Assembly (NCBI RefSeq): GCF_007786455.1
Contig: NZ_VNJK01000001.1
Span: forward strand, 2,573,765-2,637,764
Reading direction: 5' to 3'
Length of the DNA stretch: 64,000 nt
DNA from: Paenibacillus agilis
Lineage (GTDB): Bacteria > Bacillota > Bacilli > Paenibacillales > Paenibacillaceae
The notes below the pieces were generated by a model. It was not told where the DNA came from. It made no database searches and was given only the letters and a program-made list of their open reading frames with translations. A program made the translations under genes and the position numbers. Position 1 is the first letter of the stretch; the number at the start of each line of letters is the position of its first letter. Below are positions 17,157-26,211 of the stretch, piece by piece.

Positions 17157-18383
17157 ATGGCAACATTTTTCTTACTTATTATTTATTTAGCCTTTATTAG
17201 CTTAGGATTGCCCGATTCCTTGCTTGGGGTTGCATGGCCTATTATGCACAAAGAATACGGCGCATCGTTCGAAACCGCTGGCTTACTCTCCATGATTATT
17301 GCAGGCGGTACGATCGTCTCCAGTTCAATGAGCGGTCTCATGCTTAAATGGTTAGGAACTGGAAAAGTAACATTTATTAGCAGTCTTATGACCGCTGCTG
17401 CACTACTTGGATTTGCTTATGCACCATCGTTAATGTGGCTGATTGTATTGGCTATTCCTTTAGGCTTAGGTGCAGGAGCTGTCGATGCGGCTTTAAACAA
17501 CTATGTAGCTCTTCACTACAAAGCCCATCATATGAGCTGGCTTCACAGCTTCTGGGGCGTAGGAGCTACACTTGGTCCGATAATTATGTCTTATCACTTA
17601 GTGGGAGAGAGCGGCTGGAGAGATGGATATTTTACAATCGCGATGATTCAATTTGCGTTGGTTATTATTTTACTGCTCACTCTACCTCTCTGGAAACGAG
17701 TTGTGCATAAGGCGAACGATGAGTCTGCCACTGACACAACTGCTAATCATAACGAGACTGATGCAACGATATCTACTCACGATGCACAGAACAAAAAAGT
17801 TAGTCCTTTAAAAATGAAAGGTGTTAAAGCAACGCTGCTTGCCTTCTTATTCTATTGCGGAACAGAAGCAACGATGGGACTTTGGGGCAGTAGCTTTCTC
17901 GTAAATGTGAAAGGCTTACCCGCTTCCGTAGCAGCACAGTGGGTATCCATGTATTACGCAGGAATTACAGTTGGAAGATTCATCACCGGATTTATCACTT
18001 TAAAAGTGAGCAACAAAATCTTGATTCGTTCCGGACAATTTATTGCGCTGACTGGTGCGCTCATGCTCTTGCTGCCTTTGCCAACTACATTTTCGTTGAT
18101 TGGCTTTATAATGGTCGGATTAGGCTGCGCGCCCATTTATCCATGTATGCTGCATGAAACACCCGTGCGCTTTGGAAAAGAGCAATCTCAACATCTTATG
18201 GGTTATCAAATGGCTGTCGCTTATACGGGTGCTACCTTGCTGCCTCCTCTACTCGGCTGGGCGGCATCACTAACTACGATCGCTATTATGCCATATGTCG
18301 TCGTGTTCTTTATAATCGCGATGCTATTTGGTTCAGAAAGAGGAAATGCTGTCCTGAAAGGTATCAAATATCAAGTAAAATAA
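17157..18383 (+). CDS. MFS transporter
   Basis: The product (408 residues from ATG 17157) is a 12-helix major facilitator. A long hydrophilic central loop (about residues 190-225, rich in Thr, Asp and His) divides two six-helix halves. The first helix contains YLAFISLGLPDSLLGVAWP, typical of FucP/sugar-like or YfkF-type MFS proteins in Bacillus relatives. The substrate is unknown. AAGGTGG precedes ATG 17157 by about 11 bases; the GTG at 17142 lies inside that site. It is probably controlled by the LysR gene in front. Confidence 0.85.
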   Translation: MATFFLLIIYLAFISLGLPDSLLGVAWPIMHKEYGASFETAGLLSMIIAGGTIVSSSMSGLMLKWLGTGKVTFISSLMTAAALLGFAYAPSLMWLIVLAIPLGLGAGAVDAALNNYVALHYKAHHMSWLHSFWGVGATLGPIIMSYHLVGESGWRDGYFTIAMIQFALVIILLLTLPLWKRVVHKANDESATDTTANHNETDATISTHDAQNKKVSPLKMKGVKATLLAFLFYCGTEATMGLWGSSFLVNVKGLPASVAAQWVSMYYAGITVGRFITGFITLKVSNKILIRSGQFIALTGALMLLLPLPTTFSLIGFIMVGLGCAPIYPCMLHETPVRFGKEQSQHLMGYQMAVAYTGATLLPPLLGWAASLTTIAIMPYVVVFFIIAMLFGSERGNAVLKGIKYQVK

Positions 18384-18493
18384 TAGGATTTGACACGTTC
18401 AGCTAATTCTTAGATAATAAATATTATGAGAACGTATGTTTTGTTTTTGAATGAAGCATACTATATTCATTGTGTCTAAGGAGTGAATGAACG

Positions 18494-18910
18494 ATGAGCA
18501 ATTCCATGCAAAAAATTTCTACGTTTCTGATGTTTACTGGTCAAGCTCGAGAGGCTATGAACTATTATATGTCCATCTTCGACAATGCCGAAATCGTGGA
18601 AGCGAAGTACTATGGACCAAACGAAGATGGCCCGGAGGGCACTGTCATGCAGGCAATCATGTCTATACATGGGCAGCAGTTTAGGTTCTTTGACAGCTTC
18701 GTGAAGCATGACTTTGGTTTTACGCCGGCTATCTCCTTATTCGTCAATTGCGATACAGAGGCTGAAGTTGATCACGCTTTCGAAAAGTTGTCTCAAGATG
18801 GAAAAGTGATGATGCCTTTAGCCGCTTATCCATTCAGCAAGAAGTTTGCATGGGTGGCCGATAAATTCGGTGTGACATGGCAGCTTAATCTAGTGGACAG
18901 CGAATCCTAA
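18494..18910 (+). CDS. VOC family protein (PhnB-like)
   Basis: The 138-residue protein is of the PhnB/glyoxalase-like VOC class: MQKISTFLMFTGQAREAMNY opens the first beta-alpha-beta unit; FDSFVKHDFGFTPAISLFVN and FAWVADKFGVTWQLNL form the second. Such proteins are often annotated as 3-demethylubiquinone methyltransferase-like, but most are of unknown function. AAGGAGTGA lies upstream of the ATG. It is monocistronic with a good terminator. Confidence 0.85.
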   Translation: MSNSMQKISTFLMFTGQAREAMNYYMSIFDNAEIVEAKYYGPNEDGPEGTVMQAIMSIHGQQFRFFDSFVKHDFGFTPAISLFVNCDTEAEVDHAFEKLSQDGKVMMPLAAYPFSKKFAWVADKFGVTWQLNLVDSES

Positions 18911-18932
18911 TCACAGCATAGCATGAACGATC

Positions 18933-18988
18933 AAGAACCGAGCAGCAAAGACAATGTTGTCCTTGCCCACTCGGTTCTTTTGTTTTTT
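18933..18988 (+). terminator. Terminator after VOC gene
   Basis: AAGAACCGAG and CTCGGTTCTT form the stem with an interrupted loop, followed by TTTTGTTTTTT. Confidence 0.88.
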
Positions 18989-19073
18989 CAATCTAGACAA
19001 TTTATGAAAATGAAGTAATACTACGATCATCTATAATCAAACTTAAATTCAAACTCAGAGGAGGCCTCACGAA

Positions 19074-19322
19074 TTGATATCGTTATTAGCAGTATTGCCT
19101 GTACTACTCATCCTTCTGATAATATTTTGCTGGTTCATTTCAAGGAAGCTCCAACCTCTCCAAGCCATTCTCTTAGGCATACAATTGACCATATTAGCAA
19201 TATTCATTTTATTACTTGGGCAGTTTGTCTATAATGACTCTGGTTTTATTTTAGCTATCTCAATGTTTCTTTGTATTTTCGGAACTATCTTGTCTGTTGT
19301 ACATATCTTCAAGAAACATTAG
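19074..19322 (+). CDS. Small predicted membrane protein
   Basis: The 82-residue hydrophobic protein has about three membrane segments (residues 3-23, 31-50, 57-77) and a basic C-terminus (HIFKKH). The start is TTG 19074 behind GAGGAGG at about 9 bases, a strong ribosome site that argues for a real gene. I recognise no family. Confidence 0.6.
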   Translation: MISLLAVLPVLLILLIIFCWFISRKLQPLQAILLGIQLTILAIFILLLGQFVYNDSGFILAISMFLCIFGTILSVVHIFKKH

Positions 19323-19507
19323 TGTTCCAGTGAGAACTTCAAGAACTTACAGATTCATTAAGAACATGTTTAAATTCTTCATAAAAACCATACCTGTTGA
19401 TTAGCCAATAATATACATAAAATATATAGCAACAAAGCCGCCTTTTCCGTAAAATCATTTGTGCTATTAAAGATTCAGAATAGAAAGAAGCCAGCTCATG
19501 GTCTACC

Positions 19508-20024
19508 ATGTTCCAAGTGAAGCTTCACTCTTTAATATCTGAAGAAATTGAATCGATAATCGAGTTAATCAGCCATCATGATAAAGAACGCACATGCACC
19601 GAATACACCTTACTTTAATATTGGGCACAGACCGCGTGCGAACAATGGAACGGCTTTCGTGATGGTGCAAATCGTACCACTTTGAGTGGACTTTCGCCAA
19701 CCAACTATTCAACGTTTCCAAAGAAAGCTAAAGAGGTTACCTTTCAACTCTTTAAAAGATCACTCGAAATTGTCCTTCAAAAATGCAATCGACAACTTGC
19801 AGATTTGGCGTTTATTCTCATCCAAGATCGAGCCTATGAAAAGATTCAACAGATCGATCGTTCTGTTTCACAAGGCAGTCTTTTGTCATTCTATTAAAAA
19901 ACATATTCATTTGAAGAAACCACGATCTTTGCGGAGACAAAAGGTAGAGAAGTCCAAACCGTATCCTCATCATACACAAATTCTGAATCGGACTCTAGCG
20001 CGTCGATTACACCCTTACCGATAG
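19508..20024 (+). pseudogene. Decayed IS4-family transposase
   Basis: The frame from ATG 19508 reads like the N-terminus of IS4-type transposases common in Paenibacillus: LLxYWAQTACEQWNGFRDGA, then LSPTNYSTFPKKAKEV and FKRSLEIVLQKCNR. An in-frame TAA (about 19616) interrupts it, and the frame is lost before the catalytic DDE part; about 19880-20024 may hold frame-shifted remnants. No terminal inverted repeats or target duplications are obvious. With 19323-19507, where I see no gene, this fills the gap between the small membrane protein and Pnkp. It is a dead element. Confidence 0.72.
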
Positions 20025-20032
20025 CCACCAGG

Positions 20033-22636
20033 TTACAACCTCGGATCAATTTCTTTCTCTTTGGCTGTTTCAAATAGTAAGTTAGCTGCTACTTCTTGAT
20101 ATTCCTCATGCTGAGGTGAGATCTCATCGAACTTGACAGCTAGCATTTGCTGCCCCAATCGATATTCATTCAACGATGTACGGAGCTTCTGTGTAATGTT
20201 CTTCTGCTTGATTAACTTGTCGTACTTATGCGGGAAACGGTAATCGTAACCGTAAATAATGGATAAATAATCCGCATTCCTAACCTTCATGTAAGGTACA
20301 GCATTGTTCACGACAGTCTCTGGTTTAATGACGACACCTTCCATATGATTCTCTACCGTGAGCATCGAGAAAAACTGCACTGCCTGTTCATAGCAATCTT
20401 GCTGTGCCAAATCCAACACGAGAAACTCATCATTCGATAAGAAGCGATACATATCAGACGTGCTATCTGTTGGAATTTTCTCCTCACCCGATTCATATAC
20501 CACTTTGAGCACTGCAAATGGCTTGTATTCCAACTTGCTGTCCTCTGCATACAAATCCAATTGCTTCTTATAAGTTTCATAAGCTTGCTTGTGGTCATTC
20601 AAAGGTACGTACGACTTCAGCACCTGTTGAACATGCTTATACGTTTGATAAACGTGACTTCCATACTTCTCACTTAATGCTGCTTTCGCCATATGATGCT
20701 GATCTTTCTCGTATCCGCTTTCCTGATACGATCCTACGAGGGTGGTCAAAGCATCTTCGAAGCCACTAGCCTCTAAAAATGAAAGCTCACTCTCCAAGGC
20801 AGACGCAATCGGCTTGAACTGACGCTGAATCAGCCCTTCCCCCATCGCCTTCCAAGGCAGTAGTTCCCCATCTAGAACAAGCATCGATACTTGCTGCTCA
20901 TCCATATATGCATTGAATTTCTCCAACAATTGCTTATAAATATCCGTCAAATCTACTTGATTCACTCGGTATCCATTTCGACTAACAGCGAAGCACTGTT
21001 CGATATCCCGATACAGATATACATTACATCTTGATCCCATATATTTGGGCTGCAGTACGACCTTATCAACTTGACGCTCTGCAAAATACGCCAACCCCCG
21101 CTTCAACGACTCCAGCTCATGCACCTCTAAATCTTTATCCGCTGGTGACATTGTTCCAGAAATAAAGTTCACTTTATTCTGTGAACAGTGATGCAGCCTG
21201 CGGACCTCTTCATATTCTAATTCCTGAACAGACACTTTGCGCTTCACTTCAAACAATGTTGGCAGCTCTTCCTGAATAACAGCTTGCTTGGCTGGATGTG
21301 ATTTGAAGAACGGCTTGAATGAAATAGTGACTGCTGTTAGTCTGTTTCCATGCACACTGCCGGTATCCAGATGAATCTTATTCTTAATACGGAACGCTGT
21401 CTTAGCCGCAATATGGCCAAAAATATGATAAGGTTGATTGTTTACCGCTTCTTCAGACAAGAAACTCAACTGTTCCTCAAATGAATCATCTCGATCAATG
21501 CGGAAGTTACGTTGATGTCGAACGGAATTCGTATCCAACTTCCCAATATACTTGTTCCTACAAGGAGCATGCGTAACATAATAGGACGGAGAATCCGAAC
21601 TTCGATACTGGTAAAATGGCTTAGACATACTCACCAAATGCCGGAATTTCTCCATCAACTCTTGATCGTTCATCAATACTTGAATCGAGTCAAAGTATGT
21701 GCGAATCAACTCAGGGTCAGCACCTTTAATTTCGCCCTTCATATATTTATAGACAAAATTCTCATGGTTCCCTAACACAAATCGAAAATGCTCCTGATTG
21801 TCATATAGGAATTCAATCGTTTCCTTCGTTGCTTTCCCTTTGTCAATCCAGTCCCCTAGCAGAACAATCTTCGTTTCTTTAACCCGCTCTGTGGCTATGA
21901 GTTTGCCAATATCATGCTTACCCGCTTCGATAGTGTAACCATAACTGCGAAGCAGACCTTGCAGATCGTTAACGCACTCATGCACATCTCCGACGATAAT
22001 ATAATTCTGATCCTTCGGCAGGAACGTCTCCAAATAATCACTGCGATCTTCAACAATGACGCGATAATCTGGATTTACTTGCACAGCCTGATATTCGAAC
22101 GAGCAAAAGTCTTTCGCACGCACACGATGCACACTATCATAGCCTTCTCTAGCTAATGATCCCAGTACGTCCTTCTTTAAGCGATTCATATGATTCGAGA
22201 TGAGCCTCTTAGATCGTTCTGAAGCATAGTAGTCATCTCGTTTACGATAATCGAACAAGATGACCTCTACCCGGTAGTTATTGTTGTGTGCGATCTCTTT
22301 TACTTTCGCGCGAAAATCTTCTGCAAGACCCGTCGTATCTAAAATAACAAACTCCGCATTAATAGGGAATGACGTGACGAGTTTCAATTTTTCAAAAAGC
22401 ATCTGAAATGCTTGAGCACTAGCCTCCAACATAACTTGATCATATTTATCATAATCGTACCCTAAAATCTCTTGACGAATGGCATCAGAAGACAAATATT
22501 GAATATTCGTTCGTACAGGATCGGCTGCATCTCCCTTTAACTGTGGGATCAACACTTCTTTAGCAAATGTCGTCTTCCCACATTCAGTCGGGCCGATCAT
22601 CATGAAAATGGTATGTATATTTGTACGAATCTCCAT
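20033..22636 (-). CDS. pnkp: Pnkp: polynucleotide kinase-phosphatase-ligase
   Basis: The 867-residue protein matches bacterial Pnkp (about 870 residues in Clostridium thermocellum) in three-part layout. Residues 1-180 are a 5'-OH polynucleotide kinase with P-loop GPTECGKTT (15-23, Lys21). Residues 210-450 are a metallophosphoesterase (GDVH 216-219, GDWID 261-265, GNHE 289-292, FGH 406-408) that removes 2',3'-cyclic or 3' phosphates. Residues 470-867 are an adenylyltransferase/ligase with probable nucleophile Lys531 in KYMGSR. Known family members heal and seal RNA cut by ribotoxins, but the ligase needs Hen1 to be active. Hen1 is encoded 1 bp upstream, so co-expression is certain. All key motifs look intact. 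Confidence 0.95.
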   Translation of the reverse strand: MEIRTNIHTIFMMIGPTECGKTTFAKEVLIPQLKGDAADPVRTNIQYLSSDAIRQEILGYDYDKYDQVMLEASAQAFQMLFEKLKLVTSFPINAEFVILDTTGLAEDFRAKVKEIAHNNNYRVEVILFDYRKRDDYYASERSKRLISNHMNRLKKDVLGSLAREGYDSVHRVRAKDFCSFEYQAVQVNPDYRVIVEDRSDYLETFLPKDQNYIIVGDVHECVNDLQGLLRSYGYTIEAGKHDIGKLIATERVKETKIVLLGDWIDKGKATKETIEFLYDNQEHFRFVLGNHENFVYKYMKGEIKGADPELIRTYFDSIQVLMNDQELMEKFRHLVSMSKPFYQYRSSDSPSYYVTHAPCRNKYIGKLDTNSVRHQRNFRIDRDDSFEEQLSFLSEEAVNNQPYHIFGHIAAKTAFRIKNKIHLDTGSVHGNRLTAVTISFKPFFKSHPAKQAVIQEELPTLFEVKRKVSVQELEYEEVRRLHHCSQNKVNFISGTMSPADKDLEVHELESLKRGLAYFAERQVDKVVLQPKYMGSRCNVYLYRDIEQCFAVSRNGYRVNQVDLTDIYKQLLEKFNAYMDEQQVSMLVLDGELLPWKAMGEGLIQRQFKPIASALESELSFLEASGFEDALTTLVGSYQESGYEKDQHHMAKAALSEKYGSHVYQTYKHVQQVLKSYVPLNDHKQAYETYKKQLDLYAEDSKLEYKPFAVLKVVYESGEEKIPTDSTSDMYRFLSNDEFLVLDLAQQDCYEQAVQFFSMLTVENHMEGVVIKPETVVNNAVPYMKVRNADYLSIIYGYDYRFPHKYDKLIKQKNITQKLRTSLNEYRLGQQMLAVKFDEISPQHEEYQEVAANLLFETAKEKEIDPRL

Positions 22637-22637
22637 G

Positions 22638-23903
22638 TTAATCCCCCCTTTTCTTTACAATGACACCTTGTGTCGTCGCTATATCATTCACACGATCTCC
22701 GATCGCTGCAAATTCATATGGATATTCATAGGCTGATGCCACTTCCGCGAACCAAGCCTCGAAGTTATGCTTGCCCATTTCCCATCGATGATCATCATGA
22801 CGGAATTCAGAAAGTTCATAGAACGAGTTGAAATCAGCATTTGGCGTAGTCACAATAAAATGATCAAAGTCAATTTGCGTGAAAATATACTGAATTAACT
22901 GCTTGGCTTCTTTCTCACTCATATGTTCAATGACTTCCGTTAAAATAACGTCGACTTGCTCCCCGTTATACGTCTCTACAAAGTGATCTATCGAGCTATA
23001 CGTCGCGATGTTATCTATTTCTTTGGCATTTGCCTTTCGTTGCACAACTTGAAGCAAATCTTCATTAATATCAACCGCATAATAGTGAGCATCTACTTTC
23101 CCTGCATAAGGAATCGCATAGAATCCTTCGCCACAGCCAACATCCAAAATGGATTTGTTAAACGGTAAAATATTTCCGATGAAGTTTCTTCGTTGCATGG
23201 CTGTACCGCCTTGCTCGAACTGAATATGGTAGCGGCTTGTGGCTTCCAACTGCGCTTTGTACTTTCGATAACGATCCTTGGAAGATAGAAAAATGCGAAC
23301 AAATAAACTGCGAATATAGTAAGGTGCATCAATAATGTTCATGCTCTTAATATATTTCTCAATGATGCTGTCAGAAATATCGATATTTTCGTTGCCGAAC
23401 ATCGCAAGAAATAAACAGAGCACACTAACGACATGCAGCAGTTCATATAAGCTTTTTTCCGATGTCACTTTCAATGCATAACTCTTATCTGCGCGCTGTT
23501 GCAGTTCAAAAGTATAGTCACTCAAATGCTTCTGGAAAAATTCAATGTACCGCAATCTATCAATATGAATCATATTGATAGAGAAAGAATGCACATAGCC
23601 CTCCACATCATGCTCACCCTTCTCCTTCAAGGGAGCTGAGAAAAATTCGTTTAACGCATTCAACGGAAACAAAGGCGTATTGTAACGAGATACATTTAAG
23701 TATTCAAACACTTCGTGCTTATGCTGCTTGTATGAGATTTCATTATCTGCGTCTTTAAAATAGACGTTGTATGTGCTTAAATCCTTATACCAGCCGTATG
23801 CGATTCCTTTGCGGACTTCTCTCAAAATCATTCCGTTATGCGGATTTTTCCGAATGAGGAACGTAAATCGAGGGTTGCTAGATGTAAGTTGTACGATAGC
23901 CAT
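22638..23903 (-). CDS. hen1: Hen1: RNA 3'-terminal ribose 2'-O-methyltransferase
   Basis: The 421-residue protein has the bacterial Hen1 plan. The N-terminal half (1-235) is the Pnkp-contacting domain that activates the ligase. The C-terminal half is a SAM methyltransferase with SAM loop LDVGCGEG (253-260) and metal-binding EVIEH (Glu323, Glu326, His327) plus a later His (H369 or H372) in RHDDHRWE. It methylates the terminal 2'-OH of cleaved RNA before ligation so that the repaired RNA resists re-cleavage at that site. It is somewhat shorter than the 464 residues of the clostridial enzyme. It lies between the nucleotidyltransferase gene (32 bp away) and pnkp. Confidence is high because both family motifs and the partner are present. 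Confidence 0.94.
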   Translation of the reverse strand: MAIVQLTSSNPRFTFLIRKNPHNGMILREVRKGIAYGWYKDLSTYNVYFKDADNEISYKQHKHEVFEYLNVSRYNTPLFPLNALNEFFSAPLKEKGEHDVEGYVHSFSINMIHIDRLRYIEFFQKHLSDYTFELQQRADKSYALKVTSEKSLYELLHVVSVLCLFLAMFGNENIDISDSIIEKYIKSMNIIDAPYYIRSLFVRIFLSSKDRYRKYKAQLEATSRYHIQFEQGGTAMQRRNFIGNILPFNKSILDVGCGEGFYAIPYAGKVDAHYYAVDINEDLLQVVQRKANAKEIDNIATYSSIDHFVETYNGEQVDVILTEVIEHMSEKEAKQLIQYIFTQIDFDHFIVTTPNADFNSFYELSEFRHDDHRWEMGKHNFEAWFAEVASAYEYPYEFAAIGDRVNDIATTQGVIVKKRGD

Positions 23904-23935
23904 TTCAGAGTCCCCTCTCTATCTCATTTCTTTAA

Positions 23936-24721
23936 TTAGAATTCTTGATTGGAAATTGTTGAACGAAATAGTTCATCTAGTTGCATATCATATTTGCCTG
24001 CGTCAGACACAGACTGTTGAGCAGCGACTTGTTCATAGTGGGCAATTGCCTCTTCCAAAAAATCATTGATGGCGGATATTCTTGGCTCGATGTTTAGTTC
24101 ATCGCCTGCTATTTTCCGCATTAACAACTGTTGGATGTCTGAGTAAAGCTCGCTATCCGCTGGAACCAAGTACTCAATTAAGCTCGGAAATTCGATCGGC
24201 GGCATTGTTCTGTATCGTTCTATCCATTGGCAAGCCAATAACGGTCGCAGCACGTAGAAATATTTCTTGATCTTCACTTGTTCCCCTTGTAAGTATTCCC
24301 TATAATTCCCTTTGGCCATGTGCAAATAATGATACATGCAGGACTTAGGTGAGAACGTTAACGCAGAAAGTCCTCGAATTTGCTTGATTACTTTATGATT
24401 CTCTCGATACACGATGGGCGATTGAAGCCATTCCAGCAGCGGCGGATTGGACTTGCGAAACAAGGCTAATGCCTTTTTTAAGTCCCAACCGTTTATATCT
24501 AACATATTACTGATCGGTCTTTCGATCACGTCACGTTTCTCAAATAAGGACAAATAGTCCTTTTCTGGCCTAATATATATAAATCTGACATCATAATCGC
24601 TATCCTTCGATGGGAAGCCCCATGCACGGCTACCAGACTCACAAGCGTATAGAATCTCCACGCGTTCTTCGTTCTCAATTTCCTGCAATCCTGCTAAAAT
24701 TTGATGTTGAACATCTGACAT
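23936..24721 (-). CDS. RlaP-like nucleotidyltransferase of the RNA repair operon
   Basis: The 261-residue protein belongs to the pol-beta nucleotidyltransferase superfamily. The signature is SGSRAWGFPSKDSDYDVRF, with Asp42 and Asp44 as likely metal ligands. The pattern SGSRxWGxxxxxSDxDxR is that of the YcgL/RlaP group (PF10127), predicted from gene neighbourhoods to work with RNA ligases. Its reaction is unproven; adding nucleotides to damaged RNA ends or modifying an end are the usual proposals. ATG 24721 is chosen because AAGGGG lies 8-10 bases upstream; the longer frame to 24796 would run through the promoter region. It is first in the operon with hen1 and pnkp. Confidence 0.85.
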   Translation of the reverse strand: MSDVQHQILAGLQEIENEERVEILYACESGSRAWGFPSKDSDYDVRFIYIRPEKDYLSLFEKRDVIERPISNMLDINGWDLKKALALFRKSNPPLLEWLQSPIVYRENHKVIKQIRGLSALTFSPKSCMYHYLHMAKGNYREYLQGEQVKIKKYFYVLRPLLACQWIERYRTMPPIEFPSLIEYLVPADSELYSDIQQLLMRKIAGDELNIEPRISAINDFLEEAIAHYEQVAAQQSVSDAGKYDMQLDELFRSTISNQEF

Positions 24722-24784
24722 CTGTTCATTTCCCCTTTCATATTCACGGATGAATGTTCTGGATCTATCATTATCTATTTTCCA

Positions 24785-24794
24785 GTTCATGAAC
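24785..24794. promoter_or_regulatory. Palindrome in RNA repair divergent promoter region
   Basis: GTTCATGAAC is a perfect 10-bp palindrome in the 176-bp gap between the RlaP-like gene and the WYL genes. The half-element TGTTC recurs at about 24723, 24754 and 24840. It is a candidate site for the WYL regulators, based on position only. Confidence 0.35.
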
Positions 24795-24897
24795 ATGGCA
24801 AAAGTATTACGACCTATAAAAAATTCCGTATCTTCTCAAATGTTCAGCTGATACAATAAATGAAACAGCTATTTACTACAAAGGGGAATACAAGTGG

Positions 24898-26211
24898 GTG
24901 GCAAAGGAGAGTTTCGATAAAGAGATACAATTTCTACGCATGCTCATGCTCACGAGCGGTGCTTACAATAGACAACAGTTCGCAGAACGACTTGGCATCT
25001 CGGTACATACCTTTGACAAAACAACGCGCCGACTGAAAGACATTGCAGCAGCAACGTCTTCACAGTCCAATGCCGAGGCCTTAGATCTTCTTGACGCTGT
25101 ACGTCATACCTATTACGAAACAACCGATCCGATATTGTTGTTCTTATTTCGAGCAAAGTCTTTGAAGGAATCGGAATCTACACGTATATCGATTATTTTA
25201 GAAGTGCTGCATGAACAGACCATGACAGCTGTTGAACTCATGGACGTATGTAGCAGCGTCATGCCTGCGGAGCTGTCTATGCCTGATGAGAAAACGATAC
25301 GATCTGATCTTAAATATCTCGAAGCAGTAGGCGCTATTCGTAAAGAGAGCACAACTCGGCCTTACCGTTATCGATTACATAATGATCTTCTACGTGAACT
25401 ATCTGAAGATGAACTCACTGATCTATTCGACTTCGTCAATGTGATGGCGAATACGCAAGTACCTTCTGTTCAAGGTTATTTGCTGCAAGATGGGCTTAAG
25501 AAGCAGTTGAAGCACATTCTTCCCGAAGATAATTCATTCGTTGATTCTTTTCTATACAAGTATCACTATCACTCGCGAATTCTGGATGAAGTTCATCTGT
25601 TCACCTTGCTTCGTGCGATCCGCGATCGTCGTAGAGTACAGTTCTTGTACTTCACGCCTAAGGCAGAGAAAAGCTATACGGCACAGCAGACGAATCCGCT
25701 CTTCGAGCGACAAGGTGCAGGAAAGCAGCTCAAAACATTCCCGCTGAAGATTGTGTACGATCATCAATACGGACGTTGGTACTTACTCGGTATGGATAGA
25801 GAAGGCATTCGTAAATTTCGTATGGAAGGCATGACCCATATCGAAGAGGCGGAAGCCGTGTCAGAAGAAGTATATGAGAGAAAGACAGTCGAACTCATGG
25901 AAAAACTCAAAACAAGTTGGTTGATTGATACCGGTAAACCTATAAAGGTTCGTGCCCGCTTCTACAATCCGAGTTCCGGTGAACAGCATAACTTCATCAA
26001 GCATCGGGTTCTGCTTCAAGGGCAATGGGGTGAAATCGTCGAAGAAGATGAGGAATCATTTATTTATGTAATATCAGTAAATGGAATTTATGAGATCAAA
26101 CCATGGCTCAGAAGCTTCGGTTCCAGCTGTGAAGTACTCGAACCACGACAACTCCGACATGAAATGATCGAGGAATGGAAGGAGCTTCATGCGTATTATG
26201 AATCCATTTGA
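24898..26211 (+). CDS. HTH-WYL transcriptional regulator
   Basis: The 437-residue protein has an N-terminal helix-turn-helix (FAERLGISVHTFDKTTRRLK), a second winged-helix-like segment near residues 90-150 and a WYL domain from about 235 to 330 (LLRAIRDRRRVQFLYF; YDHQYGRWYLLGMDREGIRK). A C-terminal extension follows. WYL domains bind nucleic-acid or nucleotide ligands and control defence and DNA-damage operons (for example CapW/BrxR, DriD). The start is GTG 24898 behind AAAGGGG. It diverges from the RNA repair operon and overlaps the second WYL gene by 23 bp, so it is the probable sensor-regulator of the cassette. Confidence 0.88.
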   Translation: MAKESFDKEIQFLRMLMLTSGAYNRQQFAERLGISVHTFDKTTRRLKDIAAATSSQSNAEALDLLDAVRHTYYETTDPILLFLFRAKSLKESESTRISIILEVLHEQTMTAVELMDVCSSVMPAELSMPDEKTIRSDLKYLEAVGAIRKESTTRPYRYRLHNDLLRELSEDELTDLFDFVNVMANTQVPSVQGYLLQDGLKKQLKHILPEDNSFVDSFLYKYHYHSRILDEVHLFTLLRAIRDRRRVQFLYFTPKAEKSYTAQQTNPLFERQGAGKQLKTFPLKIVYDHQYGRWYLLGMDREGIRKFRMEGMTHIEEAEAVSEEVYERKTVELMEKLKTSWLIDTGKPIKVRARFYNPSSGEQHNFIKHRVLLQGQWGEIVEEDEESFIYVISVNGIYEIKPWLRSFGSSCEVLEPRQLRHEMIEEWKELHAYYESI

